The notes: generated from the letters alone by a model not told the origin. Shown: positions 13,851 through 28,054, numbered from the stretch's first letter. The stretch: DNA of 64,000 bases from Copromyces sp. CBS 386.78 (GCA_030685235.1 MU839167.1:1-64000); one strand, 5' to 3'. Program-made: numbers and translations.

Positions 13851-16800
13851 AATAATAATAGTCTTATTCCCTATACTACTTATCTATAGCGCCTTATTGG
13901 CATGGGGTACTTCTCCTAGTTCTCTAGAGGAAACCGTGCGGCAATAAGCGCCGTCGGATAAAAACCGCCAGCTCCTTTCGGTCGTAAATAAATCGCGCCT
14001 ACTCTATCTCGATTCTATCTATAGCAATACTTACCTACCGCCTTAATAAATAAACTACTTCCCCTCTATTACTTTTAATTTAATATTAGAATAATTGAAA
14101 TACTATTTTTGTACGCCACTCCTTCTTCCTAAATTGCTTATAACAATCGTCCCTTCCCTATTATTTACCCTTACTCCCGCTTCATTATTATCCTCTAAAC
14201 TCTTATAATTCTATTAAAGTTTATATAAATATAAAGGCCCCTCCTTTCCCTTTATATAAAAATTCTTCCCCGTTATTATCTTTTAAATTTTCCTTTCTTC
14301 CTTATTTAACCAACTCTTAAAATAGCGTTCTTTTTTATTAGTTATATTTCCGACCGTCTTCCCGGCCGCCCTTTTAACCTTTTAAACTTTACAATTCGTA
14401 TTAATTGTAATATTATTAAGCGTAGCATTAATTTCGTCCGTATAATAGATTTCTTATCCTTTAAATTCACTCATTCCTTTACGCCCCCTTCTTCCCTGGC
14501 GCCCGAATTCTAAACCTTTGTCCGAATATTATTTTCTAACCCTATTTTTAACTTTCTTCCCGGCCGGTAAGTCCTTTTTATCTTTATATTTACTTTCCCT
14601 TCTCTTTACTAACTACATTAATTAACATTATTTACCATACTCTTTATTTTTATTATAGCTTAAAATTTGCCGATTATATTTATAATACCCTATTTTTTAA
14701 TATAATTATAATCCATATATTTTTTACGGAATATATTTATTATATTAATATTAAGAGTAAGTTTCTTCTTACAGTTTTATTTTTATTTTTTTCTTTAATA
14801 TTTTTCAAAACGTCGGTAAATAAAGTACTACTTATCCTTTTATTAATACAAAATATATATTAGATATTCCGTTAGATTATTATAATAAGTATAACGTTAT
14901 TTAAATTGCGGTTATTATTTTATCCCGCTCTTAGAGTAATATTAATCCTTTAATTCGTCGTTTTTATAATATTTATATTAATTTCTTTAAGGATATACGT
15001 AAACGTTTAACCGTAGATAGCCTCTTATATAATTTTAATATCTTTCTTTACTATTAGAATATAAAGGTCGAAGATTATTAATATAAAGGATATTACGAAA
15101 TATTTTTAACTAATTATCCTACCGCTCCTATTTTCGGCTTTAATAGAGGAAGTATTAATATTAATTCTCCAATAATAGTTGATAACCTTATTAGTCCCCT
15201 TCCAGTTAATAAAGGTTAGGTTTAATAGTATTACGAAATTATTAAAAATTAAGAATTAATATTTAATATATTTTACGAATTTTTCGTTTAGGAAGAATAT
15301 TAATTAATTACTTTAATACTACTTTTATAGTTAGGTAACTATTATAATTAACGTAATTTAATTCTTCCTCTTCCTATTTTTCTTATATTTTTTTATTTTA
15401 ATATTATAATTGAATGTATTTATAAATACTGTACGAATTTATTGTACTACTCTCTTTCTAATTCGATTATTAAATAGTATTCGTTTAGTTTACTAAATTA
15501 TAATACCTATAAAAGGATTTTCTTAATTTGGGTTCTATTATTTAAATAAATTTGGAATTCTTCTTTTATTTATAGCTAATTAGCTACCGTTATTTAATAG
15601 TTAATTATTTATAAATAGTCTAAAACGATATATACGAAAGTTTCTTTATTTATATTATAAGAGTAGATTGGCGTTATAATATCCGGAATTTTCCTTTAGA
15701 AAAGGAAGAACTGGAAGTTTATAATTTCTATCTTTATTTAGGTAAAAAGGGAATTCTTCGTTTTAAATAATAAATACTATTTATTATTATCTTTTAATCG
15801 TTAAATTTTTTTTTTTTTCATTTTATATTAATTATATGCCGTTTTATAGTATTATTATTAAACTTCGGGTTAAGGTTGGCAATAGTAAATTCGTACTATT
15901 AGCTTAATTTGGTTACCGCCGTTACTAATTAATAGTTATAGTATAATACTTACTCTTTTATTATTACTTCGTTTAACTATTTTTTATAGTCTGTAGCGGT
16001 TAGTTCTAGTACTTACGACGGGGGCGGCGGCGCCCCTATTATTAGAGGCGGACTTACTACGATCGCTAAAAGTTTTTCTATTAATATTTATTTTTTAATT
16101 TATTTAATTTTAATAGTATTATTTTTTAATTTATTAGCAGATAACTAACTTTTTACCTTCTTTATTTAGATATAGTTAACTCTTTAAATTATAGTCCTTT
16201 AAATGAACTTTATTTAATTTGTACGGGCGAATTCTTTTTCGAAGGTTTTAACCCGTTTATTAAAATAGAGGTCGAATAGTAAATAAAAGGTTTCTATTTT
16301 TAAGTTCTTTATTAGTATAATTTTATACGCCTTAGCGATAATTTTTAAATATTTAATTTAATATTTAACTAATCTAATTATTATCCTTTGTAGTTTATTA
16401 TAGATTTCGGTCGGCTAATAGAAGGCTAATATTCTATATATAATTATATTTTAAATATATTTAATATAAATTTCGTTTATTTATATAAAAGAATAACCTT
16501 AAATTTTTACCGTTAATTATATTAGTATATTCGTTTACGTAATTATTTTCTTTTTTACTATTTCTACGTATATTCAGTAATTGAATTTCCAATTTAATTA
16601 AACCCTAAGGAATTTAATTAATTCTATTAATTTAAATATAATTCTTCTAATTTAGAGAGTTTCTATTTTTAATTCCTTCGTTTACGTAAAATATATAAAT
16701 TCTATTTTACTTGCTTCGAATTTTATCCTTCTTTTAATGACCTAATCCGAATAAATGTTTTATATTGCTTAGAGCGTTTAATAATTTTCTTTAATAATTT

Positions 16801-19800
16801 TAATTATTGCAATAATATTAATATTATTAGCGAAACCGACGGTAATTATATTTTAAATAATAATTAATTCATAATATAATAGGGTAATAAAGAGAATAAA
16901 AAGGATTAGTAAGAAGGGGGAACTTTACAATACGCTTATTACGATATTATAAAATTAAAAAATTTCGTTATTAAAAAAAAGAGAACTTTTTCTTCCGGTA
17001 ACGAAACTATTAATTTATTAAAAGATCTATTTCGGGAATTATATTTCTTATAATATATATAAGAATTACTTATAATTAATTTTATTGAATATACCTTTTA
17101 AATTAAGGAATATAAGAAATATTACAGCTTTAAATTTCTATATTATATAGATTGTATCGGTAATTATTTAGACGGCGAATTTAATTGAATAGCCTGTCCA
17201 ATTACCTATTTAGCCTTTTAGGAAAAGATTATATTCTTTTACTATTTACATTAACCTCTTAATTACAAAAGCTTCCAAAATTTTTCTAACGTTATTTAAA
17301 AGCAATATAAACTACTATACCCCGGCTAATTTTTACTATTCGGCGCTTTTTTTAGGTTTTTTGAAAATAATTATTTTCGTATTCTTAAATTATTAGGGGA
17401 AGTATCCAAATTAAAAGTTCGCTATAGCGAAAGCCGTTATCACCTATTTAAATAATTCCTTATATATTTTTAAAAATTTATTTAAAAACTAATCGATACT
17501 TAATACTTTATTAAGCGCTATCTTCGAAAGGACTTCTTAAATATCCTCTTCGGTAATTAAATTATTAATAAGTATTAGAGTATTATTATTTAATAATTAA
17601 ATTTAATTTAATAGATAATCCGTTAGGATTTCTATTTTCGGAAAGAAATAGTCGGTAAAAATATTTACTTTACCACTATAATTTTTAATTTTATTCGCCC
17701 ATTTATTTTATTTAAAGGGTAATAATTTTAGTGGATCTATTAAGTAATAGCTTTGTATCCTAACTTACTTCTTTAATAATTAAAATTTACTTAGGTCTTT
17801 TAATATATTTATAATATAGTTACACTACTTCGTTTTTTAAATTTTTATAATAAATTTCTTCTTTTTTATTACTACTTTTATAAATTCTTTTTAATTTAAA
17901 AGTATCCAATTCCTAAATTAAACTTATTATTTCTACTATACGTCCTTCGTTATTATTTTATATTTTAAATTCCACTAGTTTACTTATCTTCTCCGACTTT
18001 TCTTTTAATATAGGACGAATTCTTTTATAATATTAACGAATTCGCCGTCGAACTTATTAAATTTTAATTCGAATTTTTCTATTATTTCAATTCTTTTTAG
18101 GATCGATATTTTTTTTTCTGCCGTTTCTTATATTTTTTCTACGTTTATTAAATTCTAATTAAACTTTTTTTTTATTTCCGCTTTCCTATTTCTTTTACCT
18201 ACTTAGACTTAAATTTCCTAAGGGTAGTAGTCCGAACTTATTTACCCGTACTACTATATTCTTTAATATTCGGCTTTAATATTTTATAAAATTTATATAT
18301 AATTAATTATCCCGTTTTTTTCTTTTTTAATCGTATTTCCGAACTTCGTTAATTCCTTACGGGGGGTAATAAGGTTAAACTTTTATTATTATACTTATAT
18401 AAATAACCTTATAGCGTTCGGGCTAATCCTATTCTTTAAATCCTAGTTGGGGTAATAGAAATTATAATTTTCTACAATTATATATTAGCCGGCCAGAGGT
18501 TTTTCTTCGAAGAATTTAAAGAGGGGAAATTTTTATTAATATTTTAACATACTTTAGAGGAAGATAAGGGAGTAAATAGAGTAAATAATTATTAGTTTTT
18601 ATAAATTCTTTAATATTACTACGGCTTAATCTTTCCTAACTTAGAAGTTTAAATCCTTTAAATTCTACTTTTTATTTACATAAATTATTACTCTACCCTT
18701 TTTTAAATAATTAATACTATAATATTTACCGCCTTTCAACTAGTAAATATCCTTATTTAAATTCTTGCCCGGCTTTTAAATCGCTACAATATTATAGGTC
18801 TCCTCCTATTCGAATAGTGTTTTCCCTTTCTTATACGATTTCCTTATATTCTCATAGAATATTTTTAATTAAATTATTAATTACTTTATAAAAAGTTTTT
18901 TTCTAATTTAATAGCGGGCAAAGGGGGTATTATTCTTTTAGAAGTAATAGTAATAATTAAAAGCGTAATAATAATAAAACTAGTACGAATATAATCGTTT
19001 ATATTTTAAGAATAAGTATAAATATTTATTAAATTTGTACTTGCAAGTTTTAGCCGAAAGCTACCTTTAATTTTTTTAAAGCGGCCTTTTTTTTTTCTTC
19101 TTATAAATAATCTTTTTAAAGTTGTAATTAAATAGGAATTAAGGGGGGCGTTAGGGATTATAACGTCTTCCTCCAGCTCTATTATCAGTTTTAATACTAA
19201 TTTAATCGGTCTTTTACGAATAATAAAATTGCGAAACCTTTTAGTATAATCGATAAATACCTTTACGTAAACTACTTTTACAAATAGATATTTCTTTTTA
19301 TTAAAGGTAAAATACCCTAACTTCCTATATAGCTTATAAAAAATTAAAGAATTATCCTTATTTAAAAGGTAATTCTCTTCTCCTATATATAGCCCTTTAT
19401 ATTTAATTTTATTATAATAATTATAAATATCTTCCTAACGATAGAATTTTACCGTATATTCGAAATATTAATATTTAAAATATTATTAAGCGGAAGCTAT
19501 AATTTTAAAATAGTTTATATATATATATACTACTATCTTAGAAGAAAAAATTCTTTTGGAAGAAGATTACGGCCTTTATAGTCGTAATTTTTATTAGGAG
19601 TATTCTTCTTTCTTCCCTTTCGCATTTTTTCTAAAATTTAATTTAAATAATCTTTACTTTTTTATTCTTCGCCTTTATTTTTTATATAACTAATTTAAAT
19701 TATTTTACATTAATATTAATTTACAGAATTCTTTTAATTAAAATAGTTACAGTATTTAAAAATATAACAGCTTCTTTTTTAAAGACCGTTTTAATTTAAA

Positions 19801-20652
19801 TTTAATATTTTTAATATTAATCTTTAATTAATTCGTTAAAAATAATTACGTAATTTCTATTTATTATTATCTTAATAATTACGTAGATTATTTTATATAG
19901 GCTCTCCTTTAAAGCGCTTTCAACGGCTTACTTTATATTATTATTCGAACGTATAATAAATTCGGTAGTAATTTAGGCCCCTTTAATAATAAATTAGCGT
20001 TTATAGTTAGAAAGGATAAATTTTTTAGTAGTGACGGTAAGTAAGTAATAAAAGGTAGCGTTAACTTTATTTAGCGATTTCCGGATAATATTAACTTATT
20101 TCTTCAACGCTTCTTAAGCGTCTTTTTTTATTTCCTTTAAAATAAACTTCTTTAAATTGTCGATATCCTTCTTAATAATAAATTGGGCCTTGGCGGCTTT
20201 ATCTACTTTAAGTATTTTAGACCTACTTTTCTTCGTAGAAATTTTTACGAATTTAAAAAGGAATTTTCGAATTTAACAACGGTTATTAGTCAATATAGCG
20301 GTATAGTCTATAATTTTATTCGCTATAATAATAATTTTTTTTATAGTTTTATTTTTTTTTTTTTTTTTTCCGAAGTTTTTGTAGTAAGTACGGCGTTGGG
20401 GTTGTTATATTTTAAGATGCTTCTAAGGGGGTTGTAAACGCTATTTTCGAACTTATTCGTACTTTTATTAATTATTATTAGTAGCGACGGCTTAATACTA
20501 TTATTACGGTCGTTATAGGATATTATAGAGGGGGTAAATAACCCTCCTAAATCGATTACCGTTGTCGGTTTTCGTTTTGGAGCACTTCCTGACTAGAAAT
20601 CGGCGTTTCCGGTTTCGGCGTAGTTTTTTATAAATTATCTATAATTGGATAT
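13851..20652 (-). mobile_element. Tad/I-like LINE, full-length copy 2, RIPed
   Basis: This 6.80 kb element is colinear with copy 1 and in the same orientation. Its AAATAATAATAG tail lies at the left, and decayed reverse transcriptase motifs lie on the minus strand at about 16800-16920 (the FINNIN remnant of F-D-D). It extends roughly 25 bases further at its 5' end (about 20628-20652) than copy 1, so copy 1 is slightly 5'-truncated. The two copies differ mostly by C/T and G/A changes, as expected if RIP acted on each separately. The plus-strand frame at 20183-20437 is an antisense artefact. The element cannot encode a working protein. Confidence 0.85.
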
Positions 20653-20667
20653 GTTCTAATTATAATA
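20653..20667. repeat. Target-site duplication (right) of LINE copy 2
   Basis: Identical to 13836-13850. It separates the LINE 5' end from the resumed Gypsy coding relic. Confidence 0.85.
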
Positions 20668-23600
20668 GTAGAAGATTTAATAATAGAAGTAAATAAATAA
20701 ATAAAAGTAAAAGAAAGGGTTACCGCCTAATAATTAGACTTTTTATTAAAAGAATATAGCTTTATAAGAAGTATTATAAGAAATAAGTAAAATAGAATCC
20801 TAATAAGTATTATAATATTTATACCGCCGCTAATAAAGAGGAGACCATTACCTACGATACGCCTTCGGATAAAGAGACTACTAAACTACGGAACGAAGGT
20901 TAGGAAGAAGTCGATTATTATTTTAATAAAAGGGAATAAGAAATTTATTTAGTTAACGATATTAGAAATAGTATTATATATATAGTTAATTCGGAGAAGA
21001 ATATAAAGGAATTTATTTACTATAAGTTCCCCGGAAATTAAAACCGATTATAATATTGGATATATAAGGTGATTTTCCCTTTTAAAACTAAATTTTTCGC
21101 TTATTTACTCCCTAATAAATTATATAAGCTTTAGCGCTAAAAGTTAAAGTAATTTATAATAAATTCGGAGGATAATTTTAAATCTGCCCCGACTATAAAT
21201 CTTTTTATACTAACGGTAACTTTAATTTATTTAATTATTAATCTTATAGATAAAGCTAAATCCGTAACCGATTCCAACGTTGTAATTAACGTTAATTTAG
21301 TACTAAATTTATTAAAAGGGTATAAATATATATATTTTACTATAAATATTCGCCTATTAAAAAATAGTATTGAATAATCGGTTTATATCGATATTAATTA
21401 TTCTAATATTCTAATCGACGAATAATAGATCGTTTAAAATAAGTTAGCTATTTATAATATTTTGTAATAAAAGACTTTCGAAATAGTTGGAAGTTAAATT
21501 AATTTTATAAAACGGGCTACCTTTAATATTTTTATAATGGGGACGGCTAAAAGTAAGCCTAAAATTCTAAAATTCTAAATTATAGTATAAGTTTCCCTAA
21601 TCCTAAATATAAAACTATTATTAGGAATATTATAGACTATACTACATAGCGTTACGATCGATATTAAAATAGATAAAATAAAAATCGCCTTATATAATAA
21701 CCTTCTAGTTAAAACTATAAATAAGTCGAAACCCGTTAGACGGAAAATTATAGTATCGTATAACCTTGTAATCCCCGCCTATAGCGAAGTCCGGGTTCCG
21801 GTTATTTACTAGTATATAAATATAATATTAAATACCGGAATCCCGAAGGATTTTATTTTCGAATTATAAAATAAATTCGTTAAGAGTTATTTCCTTATTT
21901 ATAGAATAATTTAAATAGTTGCTATTGCGAATCCTACTTTATCCCTAATAAGGATTTATAAAAATTAAAAATTAGGAATAATTAAAAATATCGACGTAAA
22001 TAGTTTTAAATTTATCTCCTTTTCGTAAGTTTAAATTATATTAGCCGTAGTAGATAAAGAAGTTAGCGAAGAGTTTAATTATATAAAGGAGTTCGAAAGA
22101 ATTATATTTACACTAAATTTTAAAATCGATACCGTAGTACGTAAAATAGCGCGAGAAATTAAATTAAATAGTCCTTTAACCGAAGAATAAACTTTAAAAC
22201 TACTAAAAGCCACTTCAACGAAAGGATAATCCCTAGGAATCGGTAAACCTAACGAAGTCCTAGAAATTAAATTTATCTATAGCGTTAAAATTTGTAATAT
22301 CGAACTAGACTTTATTAAAAACGTTAAGGCGCTTCTAAATAAATATAATATTTATAACGGGAATAAAATTATTAAAATAAACGAAAATAAAATATTCCGC
22401 GTTAACCTAGCCAATAGTTAGTAAAAAAAGAAGATTATATTAAAATTTTACTAAATTAATTTAAAGGATAAAGAGATTTTTAACGAAACCTTTAATAAAA
22501 TATACGCCGATAGGAAATTCGAATAAATAAGGCGCCTAATTCCTTTCGGATACCCGTATTTTATCGTATAGCGGATAATAAATAGTTAACGAAAAGTAAG
22601 AGTCGTTATTAATTAAAGGCTAATTAATAGAATTATTATTAGAAATTTATATCTATTATTAATTTAGGATTTAATAATCGCTAAAATAAGAAATAAAAAG
22701 TATATTAGCTATTTTAATAAATTAGCCTTTTTCTATTAAATGCCTATTTACCCCTACTATAGGGATTATATAATATTAATAAATCTATAAAAATTTAAAT
22801 AATTTAATATAATTTTAATAGGCTATAAGAATTCCCCCTTATATACGTAAAAGTTTATAAATAAGCGCCTCTACCCGTACTAAACTTTTACGGCCGCTTA
22901 TATCGATAATATTATTATATTTAACGATATTAAAGAAGAATACTTCGAATATTTAAAATTTATTATAGAACTTTTTAAAGATATTAGTCTCAATATCGCT
23001 ACTAAAAAATCTTTTATTACCTACCCGTTAATCCGATTTCTAAGTTATAAAGTAACCGGACTAGGTTTAATTATAACGGAAGATTATATAAAAAGATTAT
23101 ACAATTTAAATATACTTGAAAACCTTAGGAGTTTAGAAAAATATATCGGTATTGCAACCTTCTTAAAAAAATTCGTACTTTAATTCGCTTAAAAAATCGG
23201 ACCTTTCGAAAATAGGAAGGTAAAGTTAATTATATAAGTTAAAGAAGAAAAATAGATGCCCGAAAAGAAAAATTAATTAATACGATAATAAAATACTTAA
23301 ATAATAAGCTTTACCCTTATAAAGTCCGAAGTAGAAGCTTTTTAAATCCTTTAAAATTAATTTTATAAAGAGTCTATTCTATTCTATTATTACCCTAACC
23401 GCTTTACGTTTTATAAAATTAACGCTTCTAAGGAACTCGGCTTTAATTTAGTAATTTTTTACTTAAATAGAAACAATTAAAATAGAAAGTCTTTCTTTAT
23501 TAGTAAAGTCCAACTAATTATATTCTATAGTAAACAATTATTAAGGGCCAAAAAGAATTATTGGCCGATAGAATTCGAAGTAATATATTTAATCTAGACA

Positions 23601-25445
23601 TATTATACTACTAAATAAATCTTATAATCTTATAAAAAGCCCGTAATAATTTTAATAAATTATAAAGCAATAATTAGTATTATACGCTAGATAATTCTTC
23701 GTATAATAGATTTTATTAAATTAAACCCGAAGTTTATTATAATATTAATTTACTTATTTCAATTCGAATTAGAAGTTAAGTATATCCTAGGAAAAATTAA
23801 TATTATCCTAAACGCTTTATCCCGCCTACTATTTATAGCCCTTAAATTTAATTTAAACGATAGTAAATTAGATAATATTTAAAAAGACGTAATTTATTTA
23901 ATATAAATCTAAATAAATTCGTCGACTCGCTAGAAATTTATTAAAGGCTATATTAAGGATAATTATTATATAAAAATTATAAATAAGTTCCGGTAGTATA
24001 TTAAACGGAGTAAAAGGTTCGATTTACTATAGGACTGTTATTTTCTATATTAATTCTATAATAAATTATTTTATTATTATACGAAGTATAGAATAGCCCG
24101 CTTATATATACTAAATAATTGCATAAATAACATTCTATATATAGTATATAATGACCGCTATTATTTCGGCTTAGCCCGAATAATTAAAGATTTAGAAAGC
24201 TTTACTTTCTTAAAATTTAATTGCTAACTCCGAATTTATATTTCTTATTACCCTAAATATAATTTTTTTAGAACGGATAGAAAGGCGATTCTAAATTAAA
24301 TATAATTAATTATCCTGAAGTTTATATTATATTATATAATTTATATTAATTTCGTAATAGGCCTTCCGAAATAATTATATTCGTTAGTAATTTAGGGAAG
24401 TATAAATTACGACGCCTTTATAATTATCGTCTACGTTTTTAATAAAAAGGTTATCCTTATTCTAAGGAAGATTATTTATATTATAAAGGATTAAGCCGGA
24501 AGATTTATTATAATATTTCTCCTTTATAATTAGGGTCTCTTTCGTATTTATATTAATAATAGAGATTTAAAGTTTCTTTTAGTATTATAGAAGGTAATTT
24601 TCGCTAAATTCAAATTTAAACTAGTTTATATAACCGTATAGTATTTCTAGGCTAATGGAAAAAACGAGCGTAGAAATTAAGAAGTCGAATTTACTATTTA
24701 ATATTATATAGCGGAAAACTTCGATATCCTATAGCTAGATATATTGTTAATAATATAATATAATATAAATAATTCCTTGTTTATACTAGTAGGAATAATT
24801 CCGAACGAATTAATATTCGGATTCAAACCTAATATAGCCCTAGATCTCTTAAAGCTAGAGGACTACGATAATTAAAATTTGGACGCCCTATATAAATTAT
24901 ATTAGAGAGAGGCTATAGAAGCGATCGATTAGGTAGCTATAAAATTAAAATTATTATACAATAAAAAATATAGATTATTAAATTTCCAAATCGGTAATAA
25001 AGTTATAATTTAATTATATAAAAATTATAATCCCGTCGGAAATACGTTTAGAAAATTTGTATAATAGAAGATTAGGCTTTTTACTATACTATAAAAAGTA
25101 GGCGATCTAATTTATAAATTTAATATTCTGGAAATATAGAGAATATATAAGGTTATTTCGATCGTATACTTACGTAAATACCCTGAAAGCGATAACCCTT
25201 TTAATAAATAAAAAGATAATAAATTAAATTGAATTTTTATTGAAGGTGACGACGAACGGTATAAATTGTATAAAATCGAATAATTATTATAATATAAAAT
25301 AAAGTAGATTAAAGGTAGGCTAATCCTCTTTTATAAAGTTAAATGGAAAGGCTACGGCTATAAGTTCAATATATAGGCCTTAAAAGATAGAAGTCCTTTA
25401 GGTTTAATAGAAAACGTATAAAATGTAGTTAGAGATTACGAAGTA
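20668..25445 (+). pseudogene. Gypsy pol relic: protease region, reverse transcriptase, RNase H, integrase, chromodomain
   Basis: Plus-strand decayed polyprotein. About 22540-22790 reads FGYPYFIV..RIINS.RKVRV, the Gypsy GFPVFVVWRT(V)NG.RKGRVVVD region. About 22820-23190 reads GYKNSPAYVQKFINKRLYPY, then TFTAAYIDNIIIFNDIKEEY (YVDD decayed to YIDN), then RSLEKYIGIATFLKKF. About 23350-23700 is the RNase H region. About 24080-24850 holds integrase traces, including FRIYINNRD (SDRG) and an FQANGKNERRNQ stretch, the usual HPQTDGQTERANQ. About 25240-25445 reads KGRLILFYKVKWKGYGYK, a chromodomain. The order identifies a Ty3/Gypsy chromovirus. Stops are almost all TAA/TAG, as RIP produces from CAA, CAG and TGG. 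Confidence 0.85.
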
Positions 25446-27829
25446 AAGTTTCTAATTTAGGATAACGAATTAAAAAGATTGGACGAATTTAGTAGTTATA
25501 AAAAGAAGGAAGGAACGGAAGTAATATATATACTAAAGTTTAATATTATTATTAACCTACTAATTATTAAATTAAAGTAGGCTACCCTCGTTAACGTAGT
25601 AATTGCTTCGGTAGTAAGTATATAGTTTCAATTCTTTTCGCTTACAATTAATAGCCTTCGTTTAAATATATAATCGTCCCGTTTAAATCTTTTAATAATA
25701 TTACTTTTAATACTTTAATTAATAAAAATCGCTTTTAAACTTGCGTAATATTATGAAATTATTTCGTTAAAATTCGTTATAATAAGAAAGATAAGCGCCG
25801 GTAAAAGAAAGGCGGTTACGAGAAAGATTCGCGCTACATTAAAGTAATTATTTTTTATAACCGACTTTATTAATACGTAGGAAGATATATCGGATATTTA
25901 ACCTTTTATAAGCGTAGGGTTTTGGATTTTAGGAACTATTTCTAAAGGTTCCTTAATTTTAACAAATAATAATATTAATAAGAGCGTTTTCTTTAATTTC
26001 TTAAACTTCGGCGATTAATTTAAAATTATAAAAATCTTAATTAAAGCGGCGATATTTAAAAATAAAGGAATTTTATAAATTAAATATATTAGATAAACGC
26101 TTTCTATTAGGAACGTTAAAGATTTAATAAGCCTAATAGTTTTTATAATAATTATCGACGATTTCCCTAAAAAATTCGACGTTTATATAATTTAGGCTAT
26201 ATAAATTATATATTAAATCGTTGGAAATAAAGCGGAGTATATAAATTAGATTATTAATATTAAATTTAAAGGTTTAAATATTATACTTGACCGCCGCCCC
26301 GAGAGGGTTTACTTTATTATTCTAAATATAAGTTAGGTAGAATAGGATAACGGTTATTATATAATTTAATACGAGGAAACTAGAAAAATTAACGAAGTTA
26401 TTTTAGAGTATATAGTGGCGATATATAATAAAAATATAAGAAATAACGATATTACCGATTACTAAGTTAATAATAAAGTTTTCGCCCTTATTTATAGAAA
26501 TTTGAAGGCTATTAATATAATTTTTTAAAGGCTTTTATTAAAATACGAGTTTAATATTATATAATTTATAAAAAACTGGGATAAATATAGAATTATAAAG
26601 AATTATTCTATCCTTACTAAAATTGTTACTTTAAAACCCGCTGTAATATTTACTTTAATAAAATGTAAAACTTTAATCGAAATTGCGATTCTAATTAAGA
26701 GTTGTAAAATTATTAAAATATTTAATTTAAACGATTACGTTTTAGGAAGCTCCGAATCTAATGAAAACTTTAATATTATAGCGTAATATAAAGTATCCCC
26801 TAACCTTTCCTAAATTTTTTTATATAATATAATTATTTTAATAATTATAAACCCTACTACCCTAATTAACGAAATACCGGATATAAATATCCCTAAAATA
26901 TAATAGACTATTCTAATTATTAAGTTTAATATTTTTACCCTAATTAATAGGATTAGTAAATTCGTTTAAGTTATTAAATTTAAAAGCTTTACTTTAATTA
27001 GTAAATTCGGATCGCTAAACCTAAAATTTATCGATAAAAAATAAAATTCGACTTTAATTACAAATTTAATTCCCTTTAATAAAATACTTATTGAAATTTC
27101 TTTCTCTAAATCGAATACTACAGATATAATAGTAGTAATATCGAATAGCCCTACTAAATTAATATTCGGCTTCGGTCGTTCAATTCGGAAAATCCTTATA
27201 ATAAATATTATATACTATATTACCAACGCTATTAAATTAGAATATACTTTTAAATTTAATTTTAAAACGTTAACTACCCGTATTATAGAATTTACTAATT
27301 AGTTTAATACTTTAAAAAAAGCCTACGTAATCTTATTAAAAGCGTATATAATTTTATTAAATAATTTCGAAGGATTTATAGAAGAGATAAAGATTAAGGA
27401 AGTTAGAGGTTAGTAGTTCGTAAACGTTTCTTTTATTAGGCCCTATATATTAGGAAACGCTTTTTAAGAGCGAAATTTTATATAGAATATAGTAGATTAA
27501 ATTAGGGGAAATAAATTTATAGTATAACCCGAAATACTTATAAAAAAGTAGGAGGCTATTTACTTTATTATTTAGTAAGGAAAAGTCTACGCTTTTAATG
27601 GTATTAATGTTCCGTAGCCCCTTACTGAAATCGAATTTTATAACGGGAAGATTTTTATAATAATCGGCGGTAGAATTTTTAAAGGCTTTAAAGTCTACGG
27701 AGGATAATAGGAGGAATTTATAGAGGATGCGAAATTAGTTTTTTTATAGGACTTCCTAAATTTTTTAATTTAATAGTATTATTGCTTAACCGTCGAAACG
27801 ACGGAAAATTTTTTTTGAGGGGGGGTATT
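25446..27829 (+). pseudogene. Unassigned coding-like relic downstream of Gypsy chromodomain
   Basis: There are 2.4 kb between the chromodomain and the 3' LTR, where most Gypsy elements have little DNA. From about 26290 to 27770 one plus-strand frame can be read for roughly 490 codons. In my reading its interruptions are TAA/TAG, which RIP makes from Gln and Trp codons, and I saw no TGA. Less mutated islands read, for example, PLTEIEFYNGKIFI and FKGFKVYGG. It ends just before the polypurine tract (GAGGGGGGG at 27817-27825). I do not recognise a domain. It may be a third ORF or captured host sequence, or chance openness in AT-rich DNA. Confidence 0.35.
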
Positions 27830-28054
27830 TATAAGAGTATAAGAATACTTTCCGAAGTTAGAAACTTCTAAGTCTTAAACTTGAATCTTTAGAGGAGACT
27901 TCTATATAATATAAATACTATATTTAGCAAGTCCTATTGTAATAAATAGGAGTTCCTATAAAAGGACTCTAGAGTGTTTTTTATATAGTTTCTTCTTTTC
28001 TCTCTTTCATTAATTATAATATGATCATTTTACACACACATTTTGCACGTAATA
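27830..28054 (+). repeat. Gypsy 3' LTR
   Basis: This 225 bp copy of 3261-3485 lies directly after a G-rich polypurine tract (GAGGGGGGG, 27817-27825). Its last 30 bases (ACACACACATTTTGCACG) keep CpA that the 5' LTR has lost, so the two LTRs were mutated to different degrees. Confidence 0.9.

Larger units (their letters stand above)
3261..28054 (+). mobile_element. Chromodomain Gypsy (Ty3-type) LTR retrotransposon, RIPed, with two nested LINEs
   Basis: The element is bounded by two 225 bp direct repeats (LTRs at 3261-3485 and 27830-28054) flanked by a perfect GTTAA duplication. Removing the two LINEs and their duplications leaves about 11.2 kb. In plus-strand order there are decayed traces of gag (about 12930-13650), reverse transcriptase (about 22540-23190, with a YIDN remnant of YVDD), integrase (about 24080-24850) and a chromodomain (about 25240-25445), then a G-rich polypurine tract directly before the 3' LTR. 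This gene order is that of Ty3/Gypsy chromoviruses, whose chromodomain is thought to direct insertion to heterochromatin. All frames carry RIP-type stops, so the copy is inactive. Confidence 0.9.

Noticed and set aside
20183..20437. 84-codon plus-strand frame in LINE copy 2
   Set aside because: Antisense to the LINE and rich in Phe from T runs; an accident of RIP.
3945..20652. A CRISPR-like or tandem-duplication reading of the two 6.8 kb direct repeats
   Set aside because: Each copy has its own distinct target duplication and different flanks, which shows independent LINE insertions rather than a segmental duplication.
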